NCBI GenBank assembly: GCA_935421135.1
Contig: OW285190.1
Location: 3,534,001 to 3,598,000 of the forward strand
Origin: Bugulina stolonifera
Lineage: Eukaryota; Bryozoa; Gymnolaemata; Cheilostomatida; Bugulidae
Reading direction: 5' to 3'
Length of the DNA: 64,000 bases
Below the pieces are notes generated by a model. The model saw only the letters and a list, made by a program, of their open reading frames with translations. It ran no database searches and had not been told where the DNA came from. Shown here piece after piece: positions 54,386-61,617 of this stretch. Numbering within the stretch: position 1 is the stretch's first letter; each line of letters opens with the position of its first letter. Both the position numbers and the translations under genes were made by a program.

Positions 54386-55678
54386 TTATGCATCGCTAGT
54401 AGGTACCCACAAGGGTAGTGGTAATGAGTCTTCACTACTTTCTTCTTCTTCTTCTTGTATAAAAGGAATTTGAAAGTTAGGAATAATACTAGATGTTTTT
54501 TGATCAAGCTCACTACTCTTATCTCGCTCCTCTCTTTCTTCTTCATTACTAGATTTAATTACTTTAACATCCTCAACTTGTATTCTCTCTCTCTCTATTA
54601 TTTCTCCTTCACCAATGACAGTCTGTATTTTTTCCTCTATCACTCTCTCTTCTATTTGTTCATCTCTTCCATTAGGAAGATTAGTCACTAAATTTTCATC
54701 ATCACCTTCTGTAATAAGCTCTAGTTGCTCCACCTTCTCTTCAAAGTCTACCTCTATTATCTTTCTATCAACTGGTGTTGGTGCATGGGGTGTATCTTCA
54801 ACTCTAGAAGAGGCGAGTGGGTCTTTTTCAAAATCTACTTCCAACAGACTACTATCAACTGGTGAGGATGTGTGAGAAATGTAGTCTTCTTCTCTAGAAG
54901 GAGAGGTTGTCTTTCTTTTTTTTGATGGAATAGAGAAGTGTGCTGCATAGACATGTCTCCTAGATCTTATAATACTCCCTGTAATGTCTATATCATCAAC
55001 TCCTCTCCTGTTTCGTGTTTTTTGTCTTTCATCTTCTAGCTTACGTCTTCTTGCTCCACGCTCTAAGATATTTAAAACTCTATAGAATAGTTCATATTTC
55101 GCACGTTCACGCTGAGGCTCATTATCTATGTAGATAAAAATGTTTAGTAGATATACTATATTAGTAGGAGTGAATCTGATTATCTCCACCATCTCCTTCA
55201 CATTTGCCTTAATCTGTCCAGGTAGCTCCATCTCATCGATAATATACTGAATGTCATACTTTCGTACTTCATCATGAGGTCTACGAGGTAGTCCCCTTTT
55301 AATTACAGTCCATCTAGTCTTAAAGTCGTTAAAAGAGAGGGCACGCTCTCTAAAGTCTTTCCCCACTCCTGTGTAGAGATATCTCACCGATTGAATAATT
55401 CCCATGATGTAAAAGCAGATCTCATTTATAACCTCACACTTTGCATTTTGATCTACGAAGAACCACATCCAAGGACTGTTCATTGTATCCATGTTTCTAC
55501 TGATCATATAGTCCCACACAGACTTTGGAAGAACATCTTTTAAGAGTATCTGTATTCCTTCCTCTTGTAGCTCTGCTATGTTCTCCATCCTCTGTGTAGA
55601 TTGCTCTTCTTCCACTAGACTATCTCTCTCACTATATTCTTCCACTAGACTATCTCTCTCACTAGCTCTTATGAGCAT
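54386..55678 (-). CDS. 430-residue Polinton protein, function unknown
   Basis: Starts MLIRASERDSLVEE with an immediate repeat of SERDSLVEE. Residues of about 30-220 form a globular, mainly helical region (VLPKSVWDYMISRNMDTM; FYIMGIIQSVRYLYTG; MVEIIRFTPTNIVYLLN) without an enzymatic motif I can name. From about 220 it is low-complexity and strongly acidic with repeated SPVDSSLLEVDFEKD / TPVDRKIIEVDFEEK. It is the first minus-strand gene after the inverted array, with a TATA box 30 bases upstream. It occupies the position where the polymerase or replication genes would begin, but shows no polymerase motifs. Confidence 0.65.
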   Translation of the reverse strand: MLIRASERDSLVEEYSERDSLVEEEQSTQRMENIAELQEEGIQILLKDVLPKSVWDYMISRNMDTMNSPWMWFFVDQNAKCEVINEICFYIMGIIQSVRYLYTGVGKDFRERALSFNDFKTRWTVIKRGLPRRPHDEVRKYDIQYIIDEMELPGQIKANVKEMVEIIRFTPTNIVYLLNIFIYIDNEPQRERAKYELFYRVLNILERGARRRKLEDERQKTRNRRGVDDIDITGSIIRSRRHVYAAHFSIPSKKRKTTSPSREEDYISHTSSPVDSSLLEVDFEKDPLASSRVEDTPHAPTPVDRKIIEVDFEEKVEQLELITEGDDENLVTNLPNGRDEQIEERVIEEKIQTVIGEGEIIERERIQVEDVKVIKSSNEEEREERDKSSELDQKTSSIIPNFQIPFIQEEEEESSEDSLPLPLWVPTSDA

Positions 55679-55702
55679 TGTGACTTTTCTAAGAGATGTG
55701 TG

Positions 55703-55712
55703 CCACTTTTAT
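55703..55712 (-). promoter_or_regulatory. TATA box upstream of the 430-residue gene
   Basis: The minus strand reads gctataaaag 25-34 bases before the ATG, which would place the transcription start within a few bases of the start codon. It lies just outside the inverted array and could drive the whole minus-strand gene set. Confidence 0.55.
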
Positions 55713-55739
55713 AGCAGAAGTCCCTCCCACCTCTCAAAC

Positions 55740-57595
55740 TTCTCTCACTAAGACCTGAGAGGATTGGAGAGGGGTGTGAGGTAGTTAGAGAGGTGTAGGA
55801 GGGTTGGAGGGGGTTGGAGGGGGTTGGAGGGGGTTGGAGGGGGTCGGAGGGGGTCGGAGAGGGTTGGAGGGTATCGGAGGAGGGTGGGAGGGGGTCAGAG
55901 AGGGCTGGAGAGAGTTGGAGGAGGGTGGGAGGGGGTCGGAGAAGGTGGGAGGAGGTTGGAAAAGGTCGGAGGAGGGTGGGAGGGGGTCGGAGAGGGTGGG
56001 AGAGGGTTGGAGGAGGGTGGGAGAGGGTCGAAGGAGGGTGGGAGAGGGTTGGAGGAGGTTGGGAGAGGGTCGGAGGGTGTCGGAGAGGGTCGGAGGAGGG
56101 TGGGAGGGGGTCGGAGAGGGTGGGAGGGGGTCGGAGATGGTCGGAGGAGGGTGGGAGGGGGTCGGAGAGGGTCGGAGGAGGGTGGGAGGGGGTTGGAGAG
56201 GGTCGGAGGAGGGTGGGAGGGGGTCGGAGGAGGGTGGGAGGGGGTCGGAGAGGGTGGGAGGGGGTTGGAGGAGGGTGGGAGGGGGTCGGAGAGGGTCGGA
56301 GAAGGGTGGGAGGGGGTTGGAGAGGGTGGGAGGGGCTCGGAGATGGTTGGAGGAGGGTGAGAGGGGGCCGGAGGGGGTGGGAGGGGGTCGGAGGAAGGTG
56401 GGAGGGGGTCGGAGAGGGTCGGAGGAGGGTGGGAGGGGGTCGGAGAGGGTAGGAGGGGCTTGGAGATGGTTGGAGGAGGGTGAGAGGGGGTCGGAAGGGG
56501 TGGGAGGGGGTCGGAGGAGGGTCGGAGGGGGTCGGAGAGGGTCGGAGGAGGGTGGGAGGGGGTCGGAGAGGGTGGGAAGGGCTCGGAGATGGTCGGAGGA
56601 GGGTGGGAGGGGGTCGGAGAGGGTTGGAGGAGGGTGGGAGGGGGTCGGAGAGGGTCGGAGGAGGGTGGGAGGGGGTCGGAGAGGGGTGTTAGGGGGTCGG
56701 AGGAGGGTGGGAGGGGGTCGGAGAGGGTCGGAGGAGGGTGGGAGGGGGTCGGAAAGTGTCGGAGGGGCTCGGAGATGGTGGGAAGGGGTTGGAGAGGGTC
56801 CCTCTCCAATCTCACCCACCCCTCTCCGACTCCCTCCGACCCCCTGACACCCCTCTCCGACCCCCTAACACCCCTCTCCGACCCCCTCCCACCCTCCTCC
56901 GACCCTCTCCGACCCCCTCCCACCCTCCTCCAACCCTCTCCGACCCCCTCCGACCCCCTCCCACCCTCCTCCGACCATCTCCGAGCCCTTCCCACCCTCT
57001 CCGACCCCCCTCCCACCCTCCTCCGATCCTCTCCGACCCCCTCCCACCCTCCTTCGAACCCCTCCAACCTCCTCCCACCCTCTCCGACCCCCTCCCACCC
57101 TCCTCCAACCATCTCCAACCCTCTCCGACGCCCTCCCACCCTCCTCCAACCCCATCCAACCCTCTCCCACCCTCCTCCGACCCCCTCCCACCCTCCTCCC
57201 ATCCTCCTCCGACCATCTCCGAGCCCCTCCCACCCCCTCCGACCCCCTCCCACCCTCCTCCGACCCTCTCCGACCCCCTCCGACCCTCTCCCACCCTCCT
57301 CCGACCCTCTCCCACCCTCCTCCAACCCTCCCCGACCCTCTCCGACCCCCTCCCACCCTCCTGCGATCCCCTCCAACCTCCTCCCACCCTCTCCGACCCC
57401 CTCCCACCCTCCTCCAACCATCTCCAACCCTCTCCGACGCCCTCCCACCCTCCTCCAACCCCATCCAACCCTCTCCCACCCTCCTCCGACCCTCTCTGAC
57501 CCCCTCCCACCCTCCTCCGACCCCCTCCCACCCTCCTCCGACCCTCTCCCACCCTCCTCCGACCCTCTCCAACCCTCTCCGACCCCTCCAACCTT
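55740..57595. repeat. giant inverted GGAGGG/CCCTCC array
   Basis: The left arm (about 55,740-56,800) is built of 11- and 22-bp units such as ggagggtgggagggggtcgg, all purine-rich on the plus strand. At about 56,801 the sequence flips to the inverse (ccctcccaccctcctccgac) and continues to 57,595. The centre is an almost perfect palindrome (ttggagaggg / ccctctccaa). Both strands therefore fold into a hairpin with arms of roughly 0.8-1 kb, and the G-rich runs suit quadruplexes. All six frames lack stops over long stretches, so the many long open frames (up to 567 codons) are artefacts. Confidence 0.95.
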
Positions 57596-57709
57596 CAAAA
57601 TCTACCTCTTTCCTCTTAATAATTCTGTAAAAAGTCCTAACCTTAAAAAGGCCTCTTTTACCTTAAAATGCCCCTTTTAGCTGATTGGTTAAGGAATTTT
57701 TGAGCAAAA

Positions 57710-57721
57710 ACATATAAAAAC
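57710..57721 (+). promoter_or_regulatory. TATA box with upstream CCAAT box
   Basis: A TATA-like catataaaaac (about 57,710) is preceded about 25 bases upstream by gattggtt, a CCAAT box on the other strand. It points to plus-strand transcription from about 57,740. Confidence 0.45.
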
Positions 57722-57851
57722 AAAAGTTTTTCTGGTTGGGCCTCATTCCAAGAACTAAAGTTGAAGAAAGGCAAATCTGTATTGAAAAAAGTTCTACTTT
57801 CTTACAAAAATTAGAAGTCCAAAAGTCTAGTGAATATACTGAACTACAACA

Positions 57852-58330
57852 ATGGCGAGCAATATTTACCTTATTTTTCTAGTAATTTTTCTAGTAATTT
57901 TTTCTAGTAATTTTCTCTGAATGATAAGATTTTTTGCTCTACATTTTTGTTTGTTGTATTCTCACTTCTTTTACATTTTTTTATCTTTTAATTATAGACC
58001 TTTTGTCACCTTTTAATTTTAGGCTTATTGCAATGACAAAAACACTGAATCGATTGTTTCAATCAAGCGAAATATGAAGGTGGTAGCTCAAGTAAGTGTT
58101 TTTACCCTACCGTTTTGAATATATAGCTGTACACATTACTCTCTACTGTCTCTATTATGTTTTCTAATCTTTCTTCATTAATTTCTCAAACATTTTATTC
58201 ACATTTTCTTTTTTCATTTTCTCTTTACCAGGCTAAACTAAATAACAATAGAGGGAGGATATTGAGTGAATTAGACACCTTTCGCTTCTATATTTATAGT
58301 TTTAAATTTATAATTTCAAACAAAATATAC
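57852..58330 (+). CDS. possible small spliced gene with signal-like N-terminus
   Basis: An ATG at 57,852 opens a very hydrophobic start (MASNIYLIFLVIFLVIF) containing several phase-0 donor candidates (gtaatt). A pyrimidine-rich tract and ttttag lead into an open exon at about 58,021 (AYCNDKNTESIVSIK) that ends in gtaagt. A third exon after ttaccag (58,231) reads AKLNNNRGRILSELD in phase. This would be the only plus-strand gene and the only spliced gene of the element. Exon choice and end are uncertain and it could be chance in AT-rich DNA. Confidence 0.25.
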
Positions 58331-58423
58331 GCATTTATACTTTCTAGCGAATACGATATTATGGCCTTTCTATATAGTTTCAGTTATGTACTTTTTTCTA
58401 CTCTATACTTTCCATTTTTTTTC

Positions 58424-58569
58424 TATTCTATACTTTCTATCATTATATACTTTCTTAAGAATACAATAAAATAAACGTATTATTAATCGACCAATTTTTT
58501 TCTATTCTATACTTTCTATCATTATATACTTTCTAAGGAATACGATGAAATATACGTATTATTAATCGA
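58424..58569. repeat. tandem duplication of the inner TIR edge
   Basis: About 72 bases (tctattctatactttctatc through tacgtattattaatcga) occur twice: 58,424-58,492, diverged, and 58,497-58,569, the latter matching the left TIR. The outer copy is shared by both TIRs; the inner one is unique to this end. Confidence 0.85.
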
Positions 58570-59155
58570 AACCCAAAAACATGGTGATACGAATTTCAAA
58601 ACCCCGGGGAAATAGTCGGGAAGAACGCGACGGGTCCCGGGCGGGAGGGACCCGGCTGGCGGCCGGCTCCCACCCCTCGTCCACAGTCGATTGGTCAAAG
58701 GGTCGGGGCGGAGATTCCGAGGTTTGAGGGCGGGGCTTGGAATAGGAGAGGCGGGGGACGGGGTCGGTGGCGATCATTCGAGAGGCGAGAGGCGTGGAGA
58801 GAAGAGGCGCGAGGGAGAGGTTGGAGAGTTTTAAGAGAATCGAGGACGGGGACGTTTCATTCGAGGTAAGTTTTTTTCGTTCGCGGTTAGGATTATTTTT
58901 TGAGATTTTTCGGTCGCGGTTAGGAAAATTTTTGGAGATTTTTCGTTCGCGGTTAGGAAATTTTTTGAGGAGGAAACGCTCAGTTCCGGAGCGCGACCTT
59001 GGCAAGGTCGTGGGGAAATTTTGGCTAGTTCCGGTGTCCTTGACAAAGGTCACGGAGGGTGGTGGCTCCTGATTGGTCAGAATCCGAAATACGGCTCTGT
59101 GATTGGCTGAATCCGTGGGGAAATGTTGATGCAGATCTGCACTGATATTACTACT
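58500..59155 (-). repeat. right terminal inverted repeat of the Polinton
   Basis: Inverse of 47,179-47,848, including the three iteron-like repeats at about 58,878-58,970. A 198-codon open frame inside it (58,562-59,158) corresponds to the 119-codon frame of the left TIR, which is cut short by the small indel. An open frame lying wholly in a GC-rich terminal repeat is not supported as a gene. Confidence 0.92.
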
Positions 59156-59161
59156 CACGTG

Positions 59162-59507
59162 CCTTCAGAGACTCCTTATTCTACATCCACTACTAGTAAC
59201 TATCAAGTAAGTGTGTTTATCTGCGTATACGAACATACCTGACCCACGTAACTTAACATGGTACCACGGGTGGGGTAGTCGCAAGATTGTAAGAGCCTTT
59301 GTCTTGGAGATTTCAGAATTTCCATTCTGTGCTTCAAGAATAATTTTGTGATAACAAGGGAGTGAATAAAGTTGAGTTAATTGAGTTATAGAGTCTTGAG
59401 TTAATAGGGTCATAGAGTTAACTGAGTTATAGTGTGATGGTACAGGACATTTGTATACGACCCCAACTCCCGGACGAAGCTCCACCGCACTCTAAGTGCC
59501 TAGTAGT
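59162..59507. other. host flank between Polinton and retrotransposon
   Basis: Short host sequence with degenerate gagtta repeats at about 59,366-59,432. A donor-like tcaagtaagtg lies 50 bases after the Polinton, so this may be the second half of an exon split by the insertion. The word atagagtcttgagttaatag here (59,387) recurs at 60,241. Confidence 0.4.
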
Positions 59508-60240
59508 TGTCACAGCGCTACTCACCTGACACTAACATTCTCACAATTAGTGTTCGTATACTTCCCTTTAACTGCATTGCATGTTCAAAGTACTTAATTA
59601 CCGTCTATATACATGTCCCCATGTGTTTATGCTCATTTCTTATTCATGTATCTTACTATATGTTGTTGCACATAGTCACATGAATGTTACTAAGTCCTTT
59701 TTATGCCTTTTATACCCATGTACAGAGGCCCGACCTCTCAGAATCCATTGATATTCATTTTGTACATGAATTGGACCATTATAAGCAACTTTTGTAGAAC
59801 CCGACCTATTTTGGGTCGGCCGTCGGGCTTTCGGCGGCCATCTTGTTGCGCAACTTCCGGACGACCACACGTCGTCTTTTCCCGACGTCACGTCGGCCGG
59901 AAGTCCTTATACTATATAAAGGGCACTGTTTTACTGTTCATTGTCTCAGTCTACACTTGGCTTTCAATAAAGACACATCTATACTTGATACAGGGACTTT
60001 CTCTTCCTTTTACTAGGTCATTCGCTTTGCGAACCGCCTACTAGGTCGAACTACTCTCTTTCACTGTATAGTCTGAAGGTCGGACTTGAGATCAGATGGG
60101 TCGTCTTTGGTAGTATTTGGGCTACTGAGACCGCTCGATCTTTCATGTAATGCGAAGTCCTATTACCACTCATAGGCACTTCATTTCTGGGTCGATAGTC
60201 GTCCAAGGACGACCGCACCAAATCACAGAAACCATTACAA
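59508..60240 (+). repeat. probable 5' LTR with TATA box and poly(A) signal
   Basis: Boundaries are inferred from TGT...ACA ends. Inside lie a TATA box (actatataaaggg, about 59,908), a likely start about 30 bases on, and aataaa at about 59,966, the U3-R-U5 order of an LTR promoter. A typical TGG primer-binding site does not directly follow 60,240; the nearest TGG-starting candidate is at about 60,383 (tggtataacccggtgacag), so the true end may be further right. Confidence 0.5.
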
Positions 60241-60414
60241 TAGAGTCTTGAGTTAATAGGGAATAAATTAAAATTGAGTTACTGAGACTTGGGTTAAGTG
60301 AGTCAATTGGGTTGAGTCTTGAGTAGTGAGTTCTGAGAGTCTTGAGGTAACTAGTGAGTGAGGAGATTTACTTGTACGCTGTCGTGGTATAACCCGGTGA
60401 CAGTTATACTAACC

Positions 60415-61614
60415 ATGGCCAAAGCCCCCACAGCATGGCCTAACCTAGCTATTGATCCTAATGATGTTTCGGGATCATTTCAAATGTGGTTAGAGGAATT
60501 CGAAATAGCTATCGAATTAAAAATAGTAGAGTCAGGGAAGAAAGTGGTAGAGGGTGAAAACGTAGATGCATTTACCCCTAGATGTAAATTGCTGGCGCTA
60601 TTGAAAGCGATAGGCAGGGAAGGCCGAGAGGCACTCCGCTCAAAGGGAATAAAGGGTCTAGACGCTACTTCCACTTATACAAATGTATTAGCTTCGCTGA
60701 AAGACCATTATGAACGGGAAGAGGCCGTTTTTGTTAGGATGCAAAAGCTTGTAGTCGTGAGGCAAGGTAATGGAGAAGACCCCAGAGACTACTTGCTTAG
60801 AGTGGAGCGGTTGAGTCGGGATTGTGGGGCGTTTGAGCAGGCAGCAGAAGCAAATGTCAATGCAGCATTGACTAGGTCGAGGGAGCTGTTCTGCCTCACC
60901 CTCGCAGTCAACGGTCTCAGAGACTCAGCTCTGCGCAAGGAGTTAATGGCTAACAATGCTTTAACATGGGAACTATTGGGACAGACTTTAAAATCTAGGT
61001 CTAAGGCGTCGGAAGCAGCCAGGCGATTAGAGAACCCTGTCGAACCTACGGCAGCGGTTAAGCAGGAGGTAGCCGAAGTAAGCGATAGGTTTAGAAGCCC
61101 CTCTAGGGGGAGATACAGTGACTCAATGGGCGAACAACGTAGGTCACGAGACTATTCGAGAGACAGGAGTAGTGGTAGTAGCAATGGTAGAGATGATAGA
61201 AGGAGCAGAGACCGGTACTATACCACTAGAACCCGAAGTAGAAACGACAGCGGGCAGTCGTTTCAAGATAGCTATCGGGGATACAGGGACTACAGTCACT
61301 CGCCCCGACAGGAGCGAAGGGGAAACGATAGAAGAGTGGGTAGATATGGACATGCAGACCGCAGCCAGTCTCCCTGGCCTAGGCGGAGAGATGAAGATAG
61401 GCAGCGCAGTAGGAACGAGTACCGAGAGGCCAGGCCTAAATGTTACGAGTGTGGAAGAGAAGGGCACCTGGCTAGAAACTGCCCTGACATAGTTTGCAGA
61501 AAATGCGGTGAACGGGGCCATGTCCTCAGGGACTGCTCGGGAAACAGGGGCCAGGCCCTTAGATCCCGGGATCAGAGCCCCGGCCGGAGAGTCAGAATGG
61601 CCGATTCTCAATGA
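60415..61614 (+). CDS. gag: Gag polyprotein of the Ty3/gypsy element
   Basis: 399 residues from the ATG at 60,415; the frame opens earlier, but this ATG follows the leader. The N-terminal helical capsid-like part (FQMWLEEFEIAIELK; LLRVERLSRDCGAFEQAA) forms particles. A long Arg/Ser/Asp linker follows (about 215-340), then two zinc knuckles (CYECGREGHLARNC and CRKCGERGHVLRDC) that bind RNA. It ends at CAA-UGA-CUA. Pol continues in the same frame after this stop, so Gag-Pol would arise by readthrough. The open frame is intact. Confidence 0.88.
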   Translation: MAKAPTAWPNLAIDPNDVSGSFQMWLEEFEIAIELKIVESGKKVVEGENVDAFTPRCKLLALLKAIGREGREALRSKGIKGLDATSTYTNVLASLKDHYEREEAVFVRMQKLVVVRQGNGEDPRDYLLRVERLSRDCGAFEQAAEANVNAALTRSRELFCLTLAVNGLRDSALRKELMANNALTWELLGQTLKSRSKASEAARRLENPVEPTAAVKQEVAEVSDRFRSPSRGRYSDSMGEQRRSRDYSRDRSSGSSNGRDDRRSRDRYYTTRTRSRNDSGQSFQDSYRGYRDYSHSPRQERRGNDRRVGRYGHADRSQSPWPRRRDEDRQRSRNEYREARPKCYECGREGHLARNCPDIVCRKCGERGHVLRDCSGNRGQALRSRDQSPGRRVRMADSQ

Positions 61615-61617
61615 CTA
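61609..61617 (+). promoter_or_regulatory. UGA-CUA stop codon readthrough context between gag and pol
   Basis: The gag stop is CAA TGA CTA. UGA followed by CUA is the most efficient known readthrough context in animal cells. As pol continues in the same frame without its own ATG nearby, partial readthrough would set the Gag to Gag-Pol ratio. Downstream RNA structure was not assessed. Confidence 0.6.

Larger units (their letters stand above)
57596..58499. other. plus-strand spacer between array and right TIR
   Basis: AT-rich. It holds a possible small spliced plus-strand gene (57,710-58,330) and, at its end, an extra copy of the inner TIR edge (58,424-58,496). No polymerase fragment is visible. 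Confidence 0.5.
47179..59155 (-). mobile_element. Polinton/Maverick (adintovirus-like) element without DNA polymerase
   Basis: The element is 11,977 bp. Both ends read AGTAGTAATATC inward, as Polinton termini usually begin with AG. The 6-bp CACGTG flanks both sides (47,173-47,178 and 59,156-59,161), the target-duplication length of Polintons. Terminal inverted repeats of about 0.66 kb differ by only about five substitutions and one small indel, so the insertion is young. All recognised genes are on the minus strand: protease, hexon-like, pVI/pX-like, penton-like, integrase, coiled-coil protein, small hydrophobic-tailed protein, ATPase, membrane protein and a 430-residue protein. No protein-primed polymerase B is present; 55,740-57,600 is an inverted GGAGGG array instead. 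Apart from the integrase frameshift, the genes are open. Confidence 0.92.

Noticed and set aside
55804..57680. Long Gly/Arg/Glu- and Pro/Ser-rich open frames of 178-567 codons on both strands
   Set aside because: All are readings of the GGAGGG/CCCTCC array, in which stop codons cannot easily occur. They have no start context, no domain and no splice support.
59703..60044. 113-codon frame in the retrotransposon LTR-like region
   Set aside because: It spans the TATA box and poly(A) signal of the LTR and has no domain.
61118..61611. Alternative frames on both strands over the gag Arg/Ser linker
   Set aside because: Low-complexity codons leave several frames open; only the frame with zinc knuckles is supported.
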